From positions 1-62,586 of the forward strand of contig JABDED010000008.1 of NCBI GenBank assembly GCA_013287275.1: 62,586 nucleotides of DNA. Reading direction: 5' to 3'. The notes under the pieces were generated by a model. It had not been told where the DNA came from. It worked only from the letters and a program-made list of their open reading frames with translations, and did no database searches. The position numbers and the translations under genes are program-made. Every line of letters starts with the position of its first letter. Position 1 is the stretch's first letter. Of this stretch, positions 50,433 to 58,543 are shown piece by piece. The stretch comes from Betaproteobacteria bacterium (GTDB taxonomy: Bacteria; Pseudomonadota; Gammaproteobacteria; Burkholderiales; Burkholderiaceae_D).

Positions 50433-50912
50433 ATGAGCACATCGAAAGTAAAACCGATTCCTGAAGGCATGCATTCCATCACACCGCACCTGGTCTGCGA
50501 CGGCGCCGCCGATGCGATCGAATTTTATAAAAAGGCTTTTAATGCCGTGGAATTGATGCGCCTGCCGGCCCCGGACGGCAAGCTGGTGCACGGCTCGGTC
50601 CGCATCGGCGATTCCACGCTGATGCTGGTTGATGAATCTCCGCAATGGAATTCTTTCGGCCCCAAATCGCTGAAAGGCACGCCGGTAACGATCCATCTGT
50701 ATGTGGAGAATGTCGATGCCGCCTTTGCCCAGGCGGTGGCGGCCGGAGCCACGGCGAAGATGCCTCCCGCCGACATGTTCTGGGGCGACCGCTATGGCAT
50801 AGTGATAGATCCTTTCGGCCACAACTGGTCGCTCGCTACCCACACCCGCGATTTGAAGCACGAAGAAATCCTGCAGGGCATGCAAAGCATGTTAAAGCAA
50901 AACTGCGCCTGA
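50433..50912 (+). CDS. VOC family protein, PhnB-like (1)
   Basis: 159 residues. TPHLVCDGAADAIEFYKKAF opens a glyoxalase/VOC fold of the PhnB (3-demethylubiquinone-9 methyltransferase-like) type. VTIHLYVENVDAAFAQAVAA, PADMFWGDRYGIVIDPFGHN and WSLATH complete it. Metal ligands of true glyoxalases are only partly evident. AAGGAG precedes the ATG. First gene of the five-gene set VOC-YciI-SRPBCC-VOC-ECF42. Confidence 0.92.
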   Translation: MSTSKVKPIPEGMHSITPHLVCDGAADAIEFYKKAFNAVELMRLPAPDGKLVHGSVRIGDSTLMLVDESPQWNSFGPKSLKGTPVTIHLYVENVDAAFAQAVAAGATAKMPPADMFWGDRYGIVIDPFGHNWSLATHTRDLKHEEILQGMQSMLKQNCA

Positions 50913-50984
50913 CTAATTTCGGTGACAAAACGGGAAGGGACTGCGGTCTCTTTCCATCGATTAAAAAACAAGGAAGGAAAAATT

Positions 50985-51419
50985 ATGCGATTCATGATCA
51001 TCATCAAGGCCGATAAAAATACCGAAGCCGGCGTCATGCCGGACGAGAAATTGCTGACCGATATGGGCAAATTCAATGAAGAACTGGTCAAGGCCGGCAT
51101 CATGCTGGCAGGCGAGGGCCTGCATCCAAGCTCCAAGGGCGCGCGCGTCAAGTTCTCCGGCAGCCAGCGTGCCGTGATCGACGGCCCCTTTACGGAAAGC
51201 AAGGAGCTGATCGCCGGTTTCTGGCTGTGGCAAGTGAAATCGAAGGAAGAGGCGATAGAGTGGGTCAAGCGCTGCCCCAATCCCACCGGCGCCGAGTCGG
51301 AAATCGAAATTCGCCAGGTCTTTGAAGCAGAAGACTTCGGCGCCGAATTTACGCCCGAATTGCGTGAGCAGGAAGAACGGCTGCGCGCGCAGATACAAGA
51401 AACCACCAGGCCAAGCTAA
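50985..51419 (+). CDS. YciI/DGPF family protein 2
   Basis: 144 residues from the ATG at 50985 (AAGGAAGGAAAAATT upstream). It is a close paralogue of the protein at 49280: MRFMIIIKAD, KAGIMLAGEGLHPSSKGARV and VIDGPFTESKELIAGFWL, with DGPF at the same residues 66-69. It sits 72 bp after the VOC gene and 21 bp before the SRPBCC gene. Confidence 0.93.
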   Translation: MRFMIIIKADKNTEAGVMPDEKLLTDMGKFNEELVKAGIMLAGEGLHPSSKGARVKFSGSQRAVIDGPFTESKELIAGFWLWQVKSKEEAIEWVKRCPNPTGAESEIEIRQVFEAEDFGAEFTPELREQEERLRAQIQETTRPS

Positions 51420-51440
51420 GTTCAACAGGAGTATTCAGTC

Positions 51441-52055
51441 ATGTTTAAAACCGTCGCCATCGTTATTTCTGTGCTGATCGCCGGCGTGCTGCTTTTCGCG
51501 GCGGCCCGGCCCGACACTTTCCGTGTTGAACGTACGGCCAGCATCAAGGCCCCGCCGGAAAAAATCTTTGCGCAGATCAACGATTTCCACAGCTGGAGCA
51601 GCTGGTCGCCGTATGAAAAACTGGATCCCGCGATGAAAAGGAGCTTCAGCGGCGCGGCCAGCGGACTGGGCAGCGTGTATGCATGGGACGGCAGCGACAA
51701 GGCGGGCGCGGGGCGCATGGAGATCACCGAGTCTACACCGGCTTCCAGGATCATCATCAAGCTGGATTTCATCAAGCCCCTGGAAGGGCACAATGTGGCC
51801 GACTTCACGATGCAAACCCAGGGTGACGCCACCACGGTTACCTGGGCCATGCACGGCCCCAGTCCGTATATCGCCAAGCTGATGGGCCTGTTCTTCAATA
51901 TGGACGAGATGATAGGCCGCGACTTTGAGACTGGCTTAGCCAACCTGAAGGCCGTCAGCGAAAAACAGGCGAAGGCCGGTCTCTACCTGACCGGAGCTTC
52001 GCAAGAGCAGCTTGCTGTAAAATCGACTGGTGCGCCAACGCCGGTCATCCATTGA
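51441..52055 (+). CDS. SRPBCC family protein with N-terminal membrane helix
   Basis: 204 residues. A hydrophobic start (TVAIVISVLIAGVLLFAAAR) is followed by an SRPBCC/polyketide-cyclase fold: VERTASIKAPPEKIFAQIND, FHSWSSWSPYEKLDPAMKR, MEITESTPASRIIIKLDFIK and TTVTWAMHGPSPYIAKLMGL. The fold encloses a hydrophobic ligand pocket; the ligand is unknown. CAACAGGAG precedes the ATG. Operon position third. Confidence 0.9.
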   Translation: MFKTVAIVISVLIAGVLLFAAARPDTFRVERTASIKAPPEKIFAQINDFHSWSSWSPYEKLDPAMKRSFSGAASGLGSVYAWDGSDKAGAGRMEITESTPASRIIIKLDFIKPLEGHNVADFTMQTQGDATTVTWAMHGPSPYIAKLMGLFFNMDEMIGRDFETGLANLKAVSEKQAKAGLYLTGASQEQLAVKSTGAPTPVIH

Positions 52056-52080
52056 CAGTTAAACCAATACAGGAGTCCTT

Positions 52081-52494
52081 ATGCAAATGCATCCCTATCT
52101 TACTTTTGACGGCCGCTGCGAAGCCGCGTTCAATTTCTACCAGAAGGTGCTGGGCGGAAAAATTGTCATGATGATGAACCACGGCGATTCGCCGATGGCG
52201 GCGCAGGTGCCGAAGGAGTGGGGTGAAAAAATCCTGCATGCCCGCCTGGAGATCGGCGACATGGTGTTGATGGGATCCGACAGCCCGCCCGATTACCGTG
52301 AAAAACCGCAGGGCTTTTCCGTTTCGCTGAGCATGGCCGACCCGGCCGAGGCGGAGCGCATCTTCACCGCCTTGTCCGAAAAAGCCGAAGTGCGCATGCC
52401 TTTGCAGCAGACTTTCTGGGCGGTGCGTTTCGGCATGCTGGTGGACCAGTTCGGCATACCCTGGATGGTGAACTGCGAACAGCCGCAAAGCTAG
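52081..52494 (+). CDS. VOC family protein, PhnB-like (2)
   Basis: 137 residues. MHPYLTFDGRCEAAFNFYQK, GDMVLMGSDSPPDYREKPQG, VSLSMADPAEAERIFTALSE and RFGMLVDQFGIPWMVNCE match PhnB-like VOC proteins. It begins 25 bp after the SRPBCC gene and ends 26 bp before the sigma-factor start. It is only distantly similar to the VOC protein at 50433. Confidence 0.92.
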   Translation: MQMHPYLTFDGRCEAAFNFYQKVLGGKIVMMMNHGDSPMAAQVPKEWGEKILHARLEIGDMVLMGSDSPPDYREKPQGFSVSLSMADPAEAERIFTALSEKAEVRMPLQQTFWAVRFGMLVDQFGIPWMVNCEQPQS

Positions 52495-52520
52495 TGGGCT
52501 GTTACAGTTCACAGGCTGCA

Positions 52521-53816
52521 ATGGCGACCAAGTCCAGCGTACATCGCGCGATCGAAGCGGTCTGGCGCATAGAATCTGCCAGGATCATCGCTACGCTGGC
52601 GCGCATGTTGCGGGACGTCGGTCTTGCCGAAGAGCTGGCGCAGGATGCTTTGGTCACCGCGCTGGAGCTGTGGCCGCAAACCGGCGTGCCGGACAATCCG
52701 GCCGCCTGGCTGATGGCGGCGGCAAAGAACCGCGCGCTGGACCGCCTGCGGCGGCGCCAGATGCTGGAGCGCAAGCATGAAGAACTGGGGCGCGAGCTTG
52801 CCATAGAGCAGGAACTGGCGCCGACCGAGTTCGACGTCAAGCTGGCCGGCGATGTGGTCGACAATATCGACGACGACTTGCTGCGGCTGGTGTTCATTGC
52901 CTGCCACCCGGTCTTGTCGCCTGATGCGCGGGTGGCGCTGACCCTGCGTCTGCTGGGCGGGCTGACCACAGATGAAATTGCGCGCGCCTTCCTGGTGCCC
53001 GAAGCCACGGTCGCGCAGCGCATAGTGCGCGCCAAGCGCACGCTGTCCGAGGCGCGCGTGCCTTTCGAGGTGCCGCGCGCGGAAGAACTCGCTGTCCGTA
53101 CGGCATCGGTGCTGGGCGTGATCTACCTGATTTTCAATGAGGGTTATTCCGCCACTGCCGGCGGCGACTGGATGCGGCCGGCGTTATGCGACGAAGCCTT
53201 GCGGCTGGGGCGTATCCTGGCCGAACTGGTGCCGCAGGAATCCGAAGTCCATGGCCTGGTGGCGCTGATGGAGATCCAGGCTTCGCGTTCGCGGGCCCGC
53301 ACCGGCCCCTCCGGGGAACCGGTTTTGCTGCTGGAGCAAAACCGCGCACGCTGGGATCGCTTGCTGATACGGCGCGGCCTTGCTGCACTGCAACGTGCCG
53401 AAGAGCTGGGCGGCGCGTTCGGCCCCTATGCCTTGCAGGCGGCAATCGCCGCCTGCCACGCACGGGCGCCGGCGGCTGCCGACACCGACTGGGAGCGTAT
53501 CGCTGCGCTCTATGATGCGCTGTCCCAACTGGCGCCTTCACCGGTAGTTGAACTGAACCGTGCCGTGGCATTGGCGATGGCCTTTGGCCCGGCTGTCGGG
53601 CTGGAACTGGCGGATCAGCTCTTGTCTGAGCCCAGCCTGAAGTCTTATCATCTTTTACCCAGCGTCCGCGCCGACCTGCTGGCCAAGCTGGGCCGCAACG
53701 GCGAGGCAAGGCTGGAATTTGAACGCGCGGCATCGCTGACGCGCAATTTGCGCGAGCGCGAACTATTGCTCAGGCGGGCGCAGGCTTGCCTGTCTGCACC
53801 GGACACCGCTGCCTAG
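52521..53816 (+). CDS. ECF42-type RNA polymerase sigma factor with long C-terminal extension
   Basis: 431 residues from the ATG at 52521 (CAGG 6 nt upstream); the frame reaches a GTG at 52494. Region 2 covers about 10-80 (GLAEELAQDALVTALELWPQ, NPAAWLMAAAKNRALDRLRR). Region 4 covers about 125-180 (LTLRLLGGLTTDEIARAFLV, ATVAQRIVRAKRTLSEARV). Residues about 185-431 form the helical TPR-like extension (VLGVIYLIFNEGYSATAGGD; HLLPSVRADLLAKLGRNGEA) that defines ECF42. These factors lack anti-sigma factors and associate with DGPF proteins, as here. It probably activates P1 and its own operon from P2. Confidence 0.93.
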   Translation: MATKSSVHRAIEAVWRIESARIIATLARMLRDVGLAEELAQDALVTALELWPQTGVPDNPAAWLMAAAKNRALDRLRRRQMLERKHEELGRELAIEQELAPTEFDVKLAGDVVDNIDDDLLRLVFIACHPVLSPDARVALTLRLLGGLTTDEIARAFLVPEATVAQRIVRAKRTLSEARVPFEVPRAEELAVRTASVLGVIYLIFNEGYSATAGGDWMRPALCDEALRLGRILAELVPQESEVHGLVALMEIQASRSRARTGPSGEPVLLLEQNRARWDRLLIRRGLAALQRAEELGGAFGPYALQAAIAACHARAPAAADTDWERIAALYDALSQLAPSPVVELNRAVALAMAFGPAVGLELADQLLSEPSLKSYHLLPSVRADLLAKLGRNGEARLEFERAASLTRNLRERELLLRRAQACLSAPDTAA

Positions 53817-54127
53817 CCATGCCTGCCAGGTAGCCCTGAGCTGCCGTTTTGCCTCATGGCACATTTCCTGCATTATTCCAAACGCCAATTTGCGGCACTG
53901 CCGCAAGCAACTTGTGTACATCTTGTTACAAGTTGGTTGCTCTGCCAACTTTTCCATGGCAGCATAGATGCTTTAATGAAACAGCATGCACGCCGGAAAC
54001 ACTGCACCCGTAAGGCTTGCGGGATCCGGATGCGGCGGGGCAGGCTGCAGTATGCACCGTCACGGCGCATTTTTCGGCGTGCATGGATAGCGGTGGTTTT
54101 GGTATTCGGTTTTTAACTGGGAACAAT
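53817..54127. other. Intergenic region with two inverted repeats
   Basis: 311 bp. TTGCGGCA-C-TGCCGCAA (53890-53906) is a perfect 8-bp dyad. CAACTTGT/ACAAGTTG (53908-53915, 53928-53935) is a second one directly after it. Neither has a T-tract, so they could be regulatory sites for the TonB-domain gene or a weak terminator for the sigma operon. Confidence 0.45.
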
Positions 54128-54880
54128 ATGAATAAGGTAGTCCAAAACGAAATGAGAAAATTTTGTACCCTGCTGTTCAGCTTGCTATGCGTGACTGTGC
54201 TGGCGAGCGGTTGCCAGAAAAAACCGGCGCCGGAGGAGCTTGCCAGCGCGTCGTCGGCCCCGGTTGCCGAAGCACCCAAGCCTACCGGACTGGTCAAGAA
54301 TGCGGTCCGGCATACGGACCAGACGGCAGACGTGACCAAGTGGATGGACCAGGCCGCCACCAAAACGCAGGCCCAGATTGCGCTGGAAGAAAAACAGGCC
54401 AAAGAAGCCAAGGCCGCGCAAGAGGCCAAACTGGCGCTGGAAACCAAGGCGCAGGCGGCAAAGGCGGCTCCCAATGCGCGCGATGCCGCCAGGGCGGCGT
54501 CGGTAGCGGCGGCCCCGGCTCCGCAGGTAGTGATGCCGAAAGTGGTCGAGGCGCCTGCGGCTTCCACGCCGGTCGTGGCGGCGTCGAAAGCTGCTGCGCC
54601 TGCCGCCGCGCCCGCAGAGCAAAACGTCCTCAAGCTATTGTCCAGTACCCAGCCTAATTTCCCCGGCGCTGCGGCACGCGCAGGCTTGACGGAAGGCGTG
54701 GTCAATGCCCGCATCCACATCGATACGGACGGCAAGGTGTCGCACGTAGACATCATCAAGGCCATTCCTTCCAAGTATTTCGACAGGGAAGTGATCGCCG
54801 CTGCATCGTCGTGGAAATATGCACCGATCGCCAGTCCGCAAACCAAAGTGCTGGAATTCCACTTCAAGCTGGATAACTAA
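54128..54880 (+). CDS. Lipoprotein with TonB-like C-terminal domain
   Basis: 250 residues from the ATG at 54128. A lipoprotein signal ends at TVLASGC. A charged, Ala/Lys/Glu-rich helical linker (about 70-130, KWMDQAATKTQAQIALEEKQ onward) and an Ala/Pro stretch span the periplasm. A TonB C-terminal domain closes the protein (NFPGAAARAGLTEGVVNARI, SKYFDREVIAAASSWKYAP). Anchoring as a lipoprotein instead of by an inner-membrane helix is unusual for TonB itself, so energy coupling is doubtful. Confidence 0.85.
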   Translation: MNKVVQNEMRKFCTLLFSLLCVTVLASGCQKKPAPEELASASSAPVAEAPKPTGLVKNAVRHTDQTADVTKWMDQAATKTQAQIALEEKQAKEAKAAQEAKLALETKAQAAKAAPNARDAARAASVAAAPAPQVVMPKVVEAPAASTPVVAASKAAAPAAAPAEQNVLKLLSSTQPNFPGAAARAGLTEGVVNARIHIDTDGKVSHVDIIKAIPSKYFDREVIAAASSWKYAPIASPQTKVLEFHFKLDN

Positions 54881-54977
54881 CAACCGATCTTGCGGCTACG
54901 CTTCAGCTTGCGAAGCGTAGCGCATGCCTGCGCATCAGCCGCCATTTCACCATTCACCACTTTCCGATTGCCTTCAT

Positions 54978-55349
54978 ATGGACACCCACGCCCTGACTCC
55001 TGCCGCCGTTGTACAAGGCCAGCTTGAAGCCTACAATGCCCGCGATATAGATGCCTTCATGCGCTACTGGGCTGAAGACGCACAGTATTATGAACATCCG
55101 TCGACCCTGCTGGCCAGCGGCGCGGCGCAAATACGCGAGCGCCATGTCGCCCGCTTCACCGAGCCCAGGCTACACGGCGCGCTGGTGCAGCGCATGGAGC
55201 TTGGCAATATGGTGGTGGACCAGGAGAAGGTGACCCGTAGCTTTCCCGAAGGCACAGGCCAGATCGATGTGATCGCCATCTACGAAGTGGAAAACGGCAA
55301 GATAAGGAAAGCCTGGTTTAAAATGGGCGCGCGGACCATATTGTCCTGA
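54978..55349 (+). CDS. SnoaL-like / NTF2 family protein
   Basis: 123 residues from the ATG at 54978; the frame is open from 54924. VQGQLEAYNARDIDAFMRYW opens an NTF2-like cone fold. EDAQYYEHPSTLLASGAAQI, RSFPEGTGQIDVIAIYEVEN and GKIRKAWF follow. The family includes small isomerases and ligand-binding proteins; no specific role can be given. No strong ribosome site was found. Confidence 0.82.
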   Translation: MDTHALTPAAVVQGQLEAYNARDIDAFMRYWAEDAQYYEHPSTLLASGAAQIRERHVARFTEPRLHGALVQRMELGNMVVDQEKVTRSFPEGTGQIDVIAIYEVENGKIRKAWFKMGARTILS

Positions 55350-55422
55350 ATAATTTTAATCCCCCGGATATGCGGCAATAGCTGGCGGCCCGATCAAGCA
55401 ACCCATTTTCAATTTCCTATCC

Positions 55423-56157
55423 ATGAAACAGCCAGCGCTCTTGATCACCCTGTGGCTAGCCTTGTTAGCTCCAGTGGCGGCAGCAAATATTTCTGACGCG
55501 CCATCGGCCGACAATGCGGCAAAAACACACAATCCGGCAACCTACGGCGTGCACGGCATGGCGGTGTTTGGTGGTAAACAGGGCCTGTATGCGTCGCACC
55601 TGCCGATGTTCCACGCGCCGCACGACTACCAGCTTGTACTGCAATTCCATTTGATGGATCCGGCCTTGAATGCCCGGTTGAAAAAACAGCTGGATGGTAA
55701 AAGCCAGTTGTGGACTTTGGCGCCCGAAAAATTTGAAATAGACCGGCTTGCGCCGGCGTCGCCGCATCCTTTGCGCGCCTTCAACGGCGACCTGGTCTTT
55801 GGACATTTTGAGCAGGGTGGCAAAACCCGCTATGCCAATGCCAGGATAGCGGTCGACAAGGTCCTGCTGTTCAGGCAGTTGTCCCCCGAGCAGAAAAACA
55901 ATGACAAGGCCCAGTATTGGCAGATTGGCAGCGGCAAGCAAAGGTTCCTGCTAAAGAATATCGACAGCCGCCCCGATTTTGACCACATAGTGCCGGTCAG
56001 CGTCGAAGCGCATGCACCGACCGGCATGGTCACCGTAGAAAAGCACCAGCTGCAAGAGCCGGGTGCGCAGTTGCTGCAGGCGGCGATCCAGGACCAGCTG
56101 AAGACTAAAGCACAGGTCGGCAAGTCCGTGTATTTTTATACCGACGATCTCAACTAG
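55423..56157 (+). CDS. Exported protein of unknown function
   Basis: 244 residues. A signal peptide (LLITLWLALLAPVAAA) is followed by a mature domain with YGVHGMAVFGGKQGLYASHL and a His-rich stretch PMFHAPHDYQLVLQFHL. FEIDRLAP and VFGHFEQGGKTRYANARIAV follow, and SVYFYTDDLN ends it. I do not recognise a family; the His-rich region near the N-terminus of the mature part could bind metal. Confidence 0.72.
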   Translation: MKQPALLITLWLALLAPVAAANISDAPSADNAAKTHNPATYGVHGMAVFGGKQGLYASHLPMFHAPHDYQLVLQFHLMDPALNARLKKQLDGKSQLWTLAPEKFEIDRLAPASPHPLRAFNGDLVFGHFEQGGKTRYANARIAVDKVLLFRQLSPEQKNNDKAQYWQIGSGKQRFLLKNIDSRPDFDHIVPVSVEAHAPTGMVTVEKHQLQEPGAQLLQAAIQDQLKTKAQVGKSVYFYTDDLN

Positions 56158-56294
56158 CCCGTTTGCCTTGTGCCTGTTGCTTGGCGCCATGCTGACCGGG
56201 GTTTTATCGATATAAAGAATTTAACCGGGCTTGCGCATAAGCCGGGCTTTTGATTCATACTATTGTCCGTTATCAAATTGATGGGATAGTAGTC

Positions 56295-57767
56295 ATGGCA
56301 ATTTCCGATGAAACTATGGCAAAGCTGGACCCCAAGGCCTTGCAAGCCTTTGTGGATGGAAAATGGGACAGGGAGATCGTCCCCAATCTGACCAGATATA
56401 TAGAAATCCCGGCAAAAAGCCCGATGTTCGATGCGGCCTGGGAGCAAAACGGCTACATCGACAAGGTCGTGCGCGATGCCGCCGACTGGATACGCGCGCA
56501 AAAAGTGCGCGGCTTGACGCTGGAACTGATCAAGCTGCCGGGCCGTACACCGGTGCTGTTCTTTGAAGTGCCGGCTACCGGCAATGCAGGCCCGGATACT
56601 GTATTCATGTACGGCCATCTGGACAAGCAGCCTGAGTTTAGCGGCTGGCGCGCCGGCTACGGCCCCTGGACACCGAAATACGTGGACGACAAGCTGTACG
56701 GGCGCGGCGGCGCCGATGACGGCTATGCGGTGTATGCGGCGCTGACCGCGATCCAGGCGCTGGATGCGCAAGACTTGCCGCGTCCGCGTTGCGTCGGCCT
56801 GATAGAAACTTGCGAAGAGTCCGGCAGCTATGACTTGCTGCCCTACATCGACGCGCTGAAACCGCGCCTGGGCGAAGTGTCGCTGGTGGTATGCCTGGAT
56901 TCCGGCGCCGGCAATTATGACCAATTGTGGCTGAGTACTTCGCTGCGCGGCGCGATCAGTGGTTCGCTGGAAGTGCAGGTGCTGGACGAGGGCGTGCATT
57001 CCGGCGAATCCAGCGGCGTGATCCCATCCACCTTCCGCATCATGCGCCAGCTGATAGACAGGTTGGAAGACAGCAAGACCGGCCGCCTGTTGCCGGCCAA
57101 CTTCCATTGCGAAGTCCCGGGGGAGCGCTTGCAGCAGGCCAGGCAAACCGCAGAAATCCTCGGCGATGAAGTATGGAAGAACTATCCCTGGGCTTGCGGC
57201 GCCGACGGCAATTCCGTGCTGCCCATGGTCGATGATCCGTTCAAGGCCTTGATCAACCGCACCTGGAATCCGACCCTGTCGGTCACCGGCGCCGAAGGTT
57301 TGCCGTCGCTGGCAGACGCCGGCAATGTCTTGCGTCCGCGTACTGCATTCAAATTGTCGATACGCCTGCCGCCTTTGGTGGAAGCGGCACCGGCGGTGGA
57401 AGAGTTGAAGAATTTGCTGGAACTCGATCCTCCCTACAACGCCAAGGTGATCTTCAAGCCCAGCCAGGGCTCGGCCACCGGCTGGAATGCGCCAACCACC
57501 GAGCCCTGGCTGTCCAGGGCGCTGGACCAGGCATCTAACCAGTATTTCGGCGCACCCTGCGGCTACATAGGCCAGGGCGGCACGATCCCGCTGATGAACA
57601 TGCTGGAAAAGGGCTTCCCGAAAGCGCAGTTCATGGTCTGCGGCGTGCTGGGACCAAAGTCCAATGCGCACGGCCCGAATGAATTCCTGCACGTCCCGTT
57701 CGGCAAGAAATTGACTGCCGCAGTGGCGCAGGTGATTTCTTCGGCGGCGATAAAGGAAGAGGGCTGA
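56295..57767 (+). CDS. M20 family metallopeptidase
   Basis: 490 residues from the ATG at 56295 (GGGATAGTAGTC upstream). Zinc-site motifs are in order: FMYGHLDKQPEFSGW (HxD), GRGGADDGYAVYAAL (bridging Asp), IETCEESGSYDLL (catalytic Glu and metal Glu), VVCLDSGAGNYDQLW, and a late His in SNAHGPNEFLHVPF. The lid/dimerisation domain lies in between, about 215-380. It is similar to cytosolic dipeptidases of the M20 (CNDP/ArgE-DapE-like) group. Confidence 0.92.
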   Translation: MAISDETMAKLDPKALQAFVDGKWDREIVPNLTRYIEIPAKSPMFDAAWEQNGYIDKVVRDAADWIRAQKVRGLTLELIKLPGRTPVLFFEVPATGNAGPDTVFMYGHLDKQPEFSGWRAGYGPWTPKYVDDKLYGRGGADDGYAVYAALTAIQALDAQDLPRPRCVGLIETCEESGSYDLLPYIDALKPRLGEVSLVVCLDSGAGNYDQLWLSTSLRGAISGSLEVQVLDEGVHSGESSGVIPSTFRIMRQLIDRLEDSKTGRLLPANFHCEVPGERLQQARQTAEILGDEVWKNYPWACGADGNSVLPMVDDPFKALINRTWNPTLSVTGAEGLPSLADAGNVLRPRTAFKLSIRLPPLVEAAPAVEELKNLLELDPPYNAKVIFKPSQGSATGWNAPTTEPWLSRALDQASNQYFGAPCGYIGQGGTIPLMNMLEKGFPKAQFMVCGVLGPKSNAHGPNEFLHVPFGKKLTAAVAQVISSAAIKEEG

Positions 57768-58155
57768 TTGATCTTCCGGGCGGCGTGGGTAAAAGCCCAC
57801 GCCGTCGCCAATTCAACAATTCAACAAGTTATTCCCCTGCCTCCCTTTTGCACGGAACAATGCTGCCTCAGGCATCGGCGACGGCTTCTTCTTCTTCTTC
57901 TTCTTCTTCTTCTTCTTCTTCTTCTTCTTCTTCTATGTTTTTGCAACTGGCCGGCCGTTTCCAGTTAGCGTCCACTCTCCTCACCAAGCCCGCTGATTAA
58001 AGCTCACTGTACAAACGAGCAACTCACCTATGCGTGTGCGTATATATTTGTGAATAATTTATTCAATCATGCATTGAATATTAATTCATTCGTGGATAAA
58101 ATATCTCCATAGGCCATGCACATGCAATGTCCTTATCGAACCCAGTGGAGCAATG
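57768..58155. other. Intergenic region with hairpin and microsatellite
   Basis: 388 bp after the M20 gene. A 9-bp stem (CGGCGTGGG at 57781-57789 and CCCACGCCG at 57796-57804) without T-tract may help end the M20 transcript. The CTT tract at 57885-57934 dominates the region. The frames through the tract give poly-Ser or poly-Leu and are not credible genes. Confidence 0.5.
57885..57934. repeat. CTT/AAG trinucleotide microsatellite, about 17 units
   Basis: 50 bp of uninterrupted CTT repeats, polypyrimidine on the plus strand and polypurine on the minus strand. Such tracts are prone to slipped-strand changes and can form triplex DNA. It lies 118 bp after the M20 stop and 222 bp before the small HTH gene. 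Confidence 0.95.
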
Positions 58156-58434
58156 ATGAACGAATTTGGACAGAACAAACCCCTGCACGACAGCCACAAG
58201 GCCGTGCTCAGCGCCATCTTGGCGTACACCGAAAAATACCGCATCGCCCCGGCAGTACGCGACATCGCCGACACCGTACACAAGGCCCCCAACGCGGTGG
58301 TGGAGAGCATCCTGGCGCTGGAAAGGGCGGGCCACATCACCTGCCTGTCGCGCGGCGGCCGGCGCATCTCGCGCGGGATCCTGGTCAACCCCAGCGCCCG
58401 CCAGGTACAGGCCAAAGAGCAGTCGCCCGCATAA
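58156..58434 (+). CDS. Small LexA-type winged-helix protein
   Basis: About 92 residues from the ATG at 58156 (GTGGAG 5 nt upstream; an ATG at 58153 is too close). HDSHKAVLSAILAYTEKYRI, PAVRDIADTVHKAPNAVVES and ILALERAGHITCLSRGGRRI form a winged helix like the LexA DNA-binding domain or phage/ICE small regulators. There is no peptidase domain. It probably binds DNA as a small regulator, target unknown. Confidence 0.8.
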   Translation: MNEFGQNKPLHDSHKAVLSAILAYTEKYRIAPAVRDIADTVHKAPNAVVESILALERAGHITCLSRGGRRISRGILVNPSARQVQAKEQSPA

Positions 58435-58450
58435 CCGCATAAGCGAATTT

Positions 58451-58485
58451 GTAGCCTGGATGGAGCGCAGCGCAATCCGGGGGCC
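58451..58485. repeat. REP-like unit
   Basis: GTAGCCTGGATGGAGCGCAG and the following GCAATCCGGGGGCC repeat the core of the element at 30071-30134. It lies between two small plus-strand genes. It is a single unit here rather than a pair. Confidence 0.6.
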
Positions 58486-58543
58486 TAGAGAAAAGCTGAG
58501 CCTGCCAGCCCAAGCCACGACAATCACAGAACAAGGAATTCAT

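Noticed and set aside
53890..53935. Inverted repeats as a terminator of the sigma-factor operon
   Set aside because: No T-tract follows either dyad, so I recorded them only as features of the intergenic region.
57768..58000. Frames with poly-Leu and poly-Ser across the CTT tract
   Set aside because: The homopolymers are produced by the microsatellite, and the flanking residues are not protein-like.
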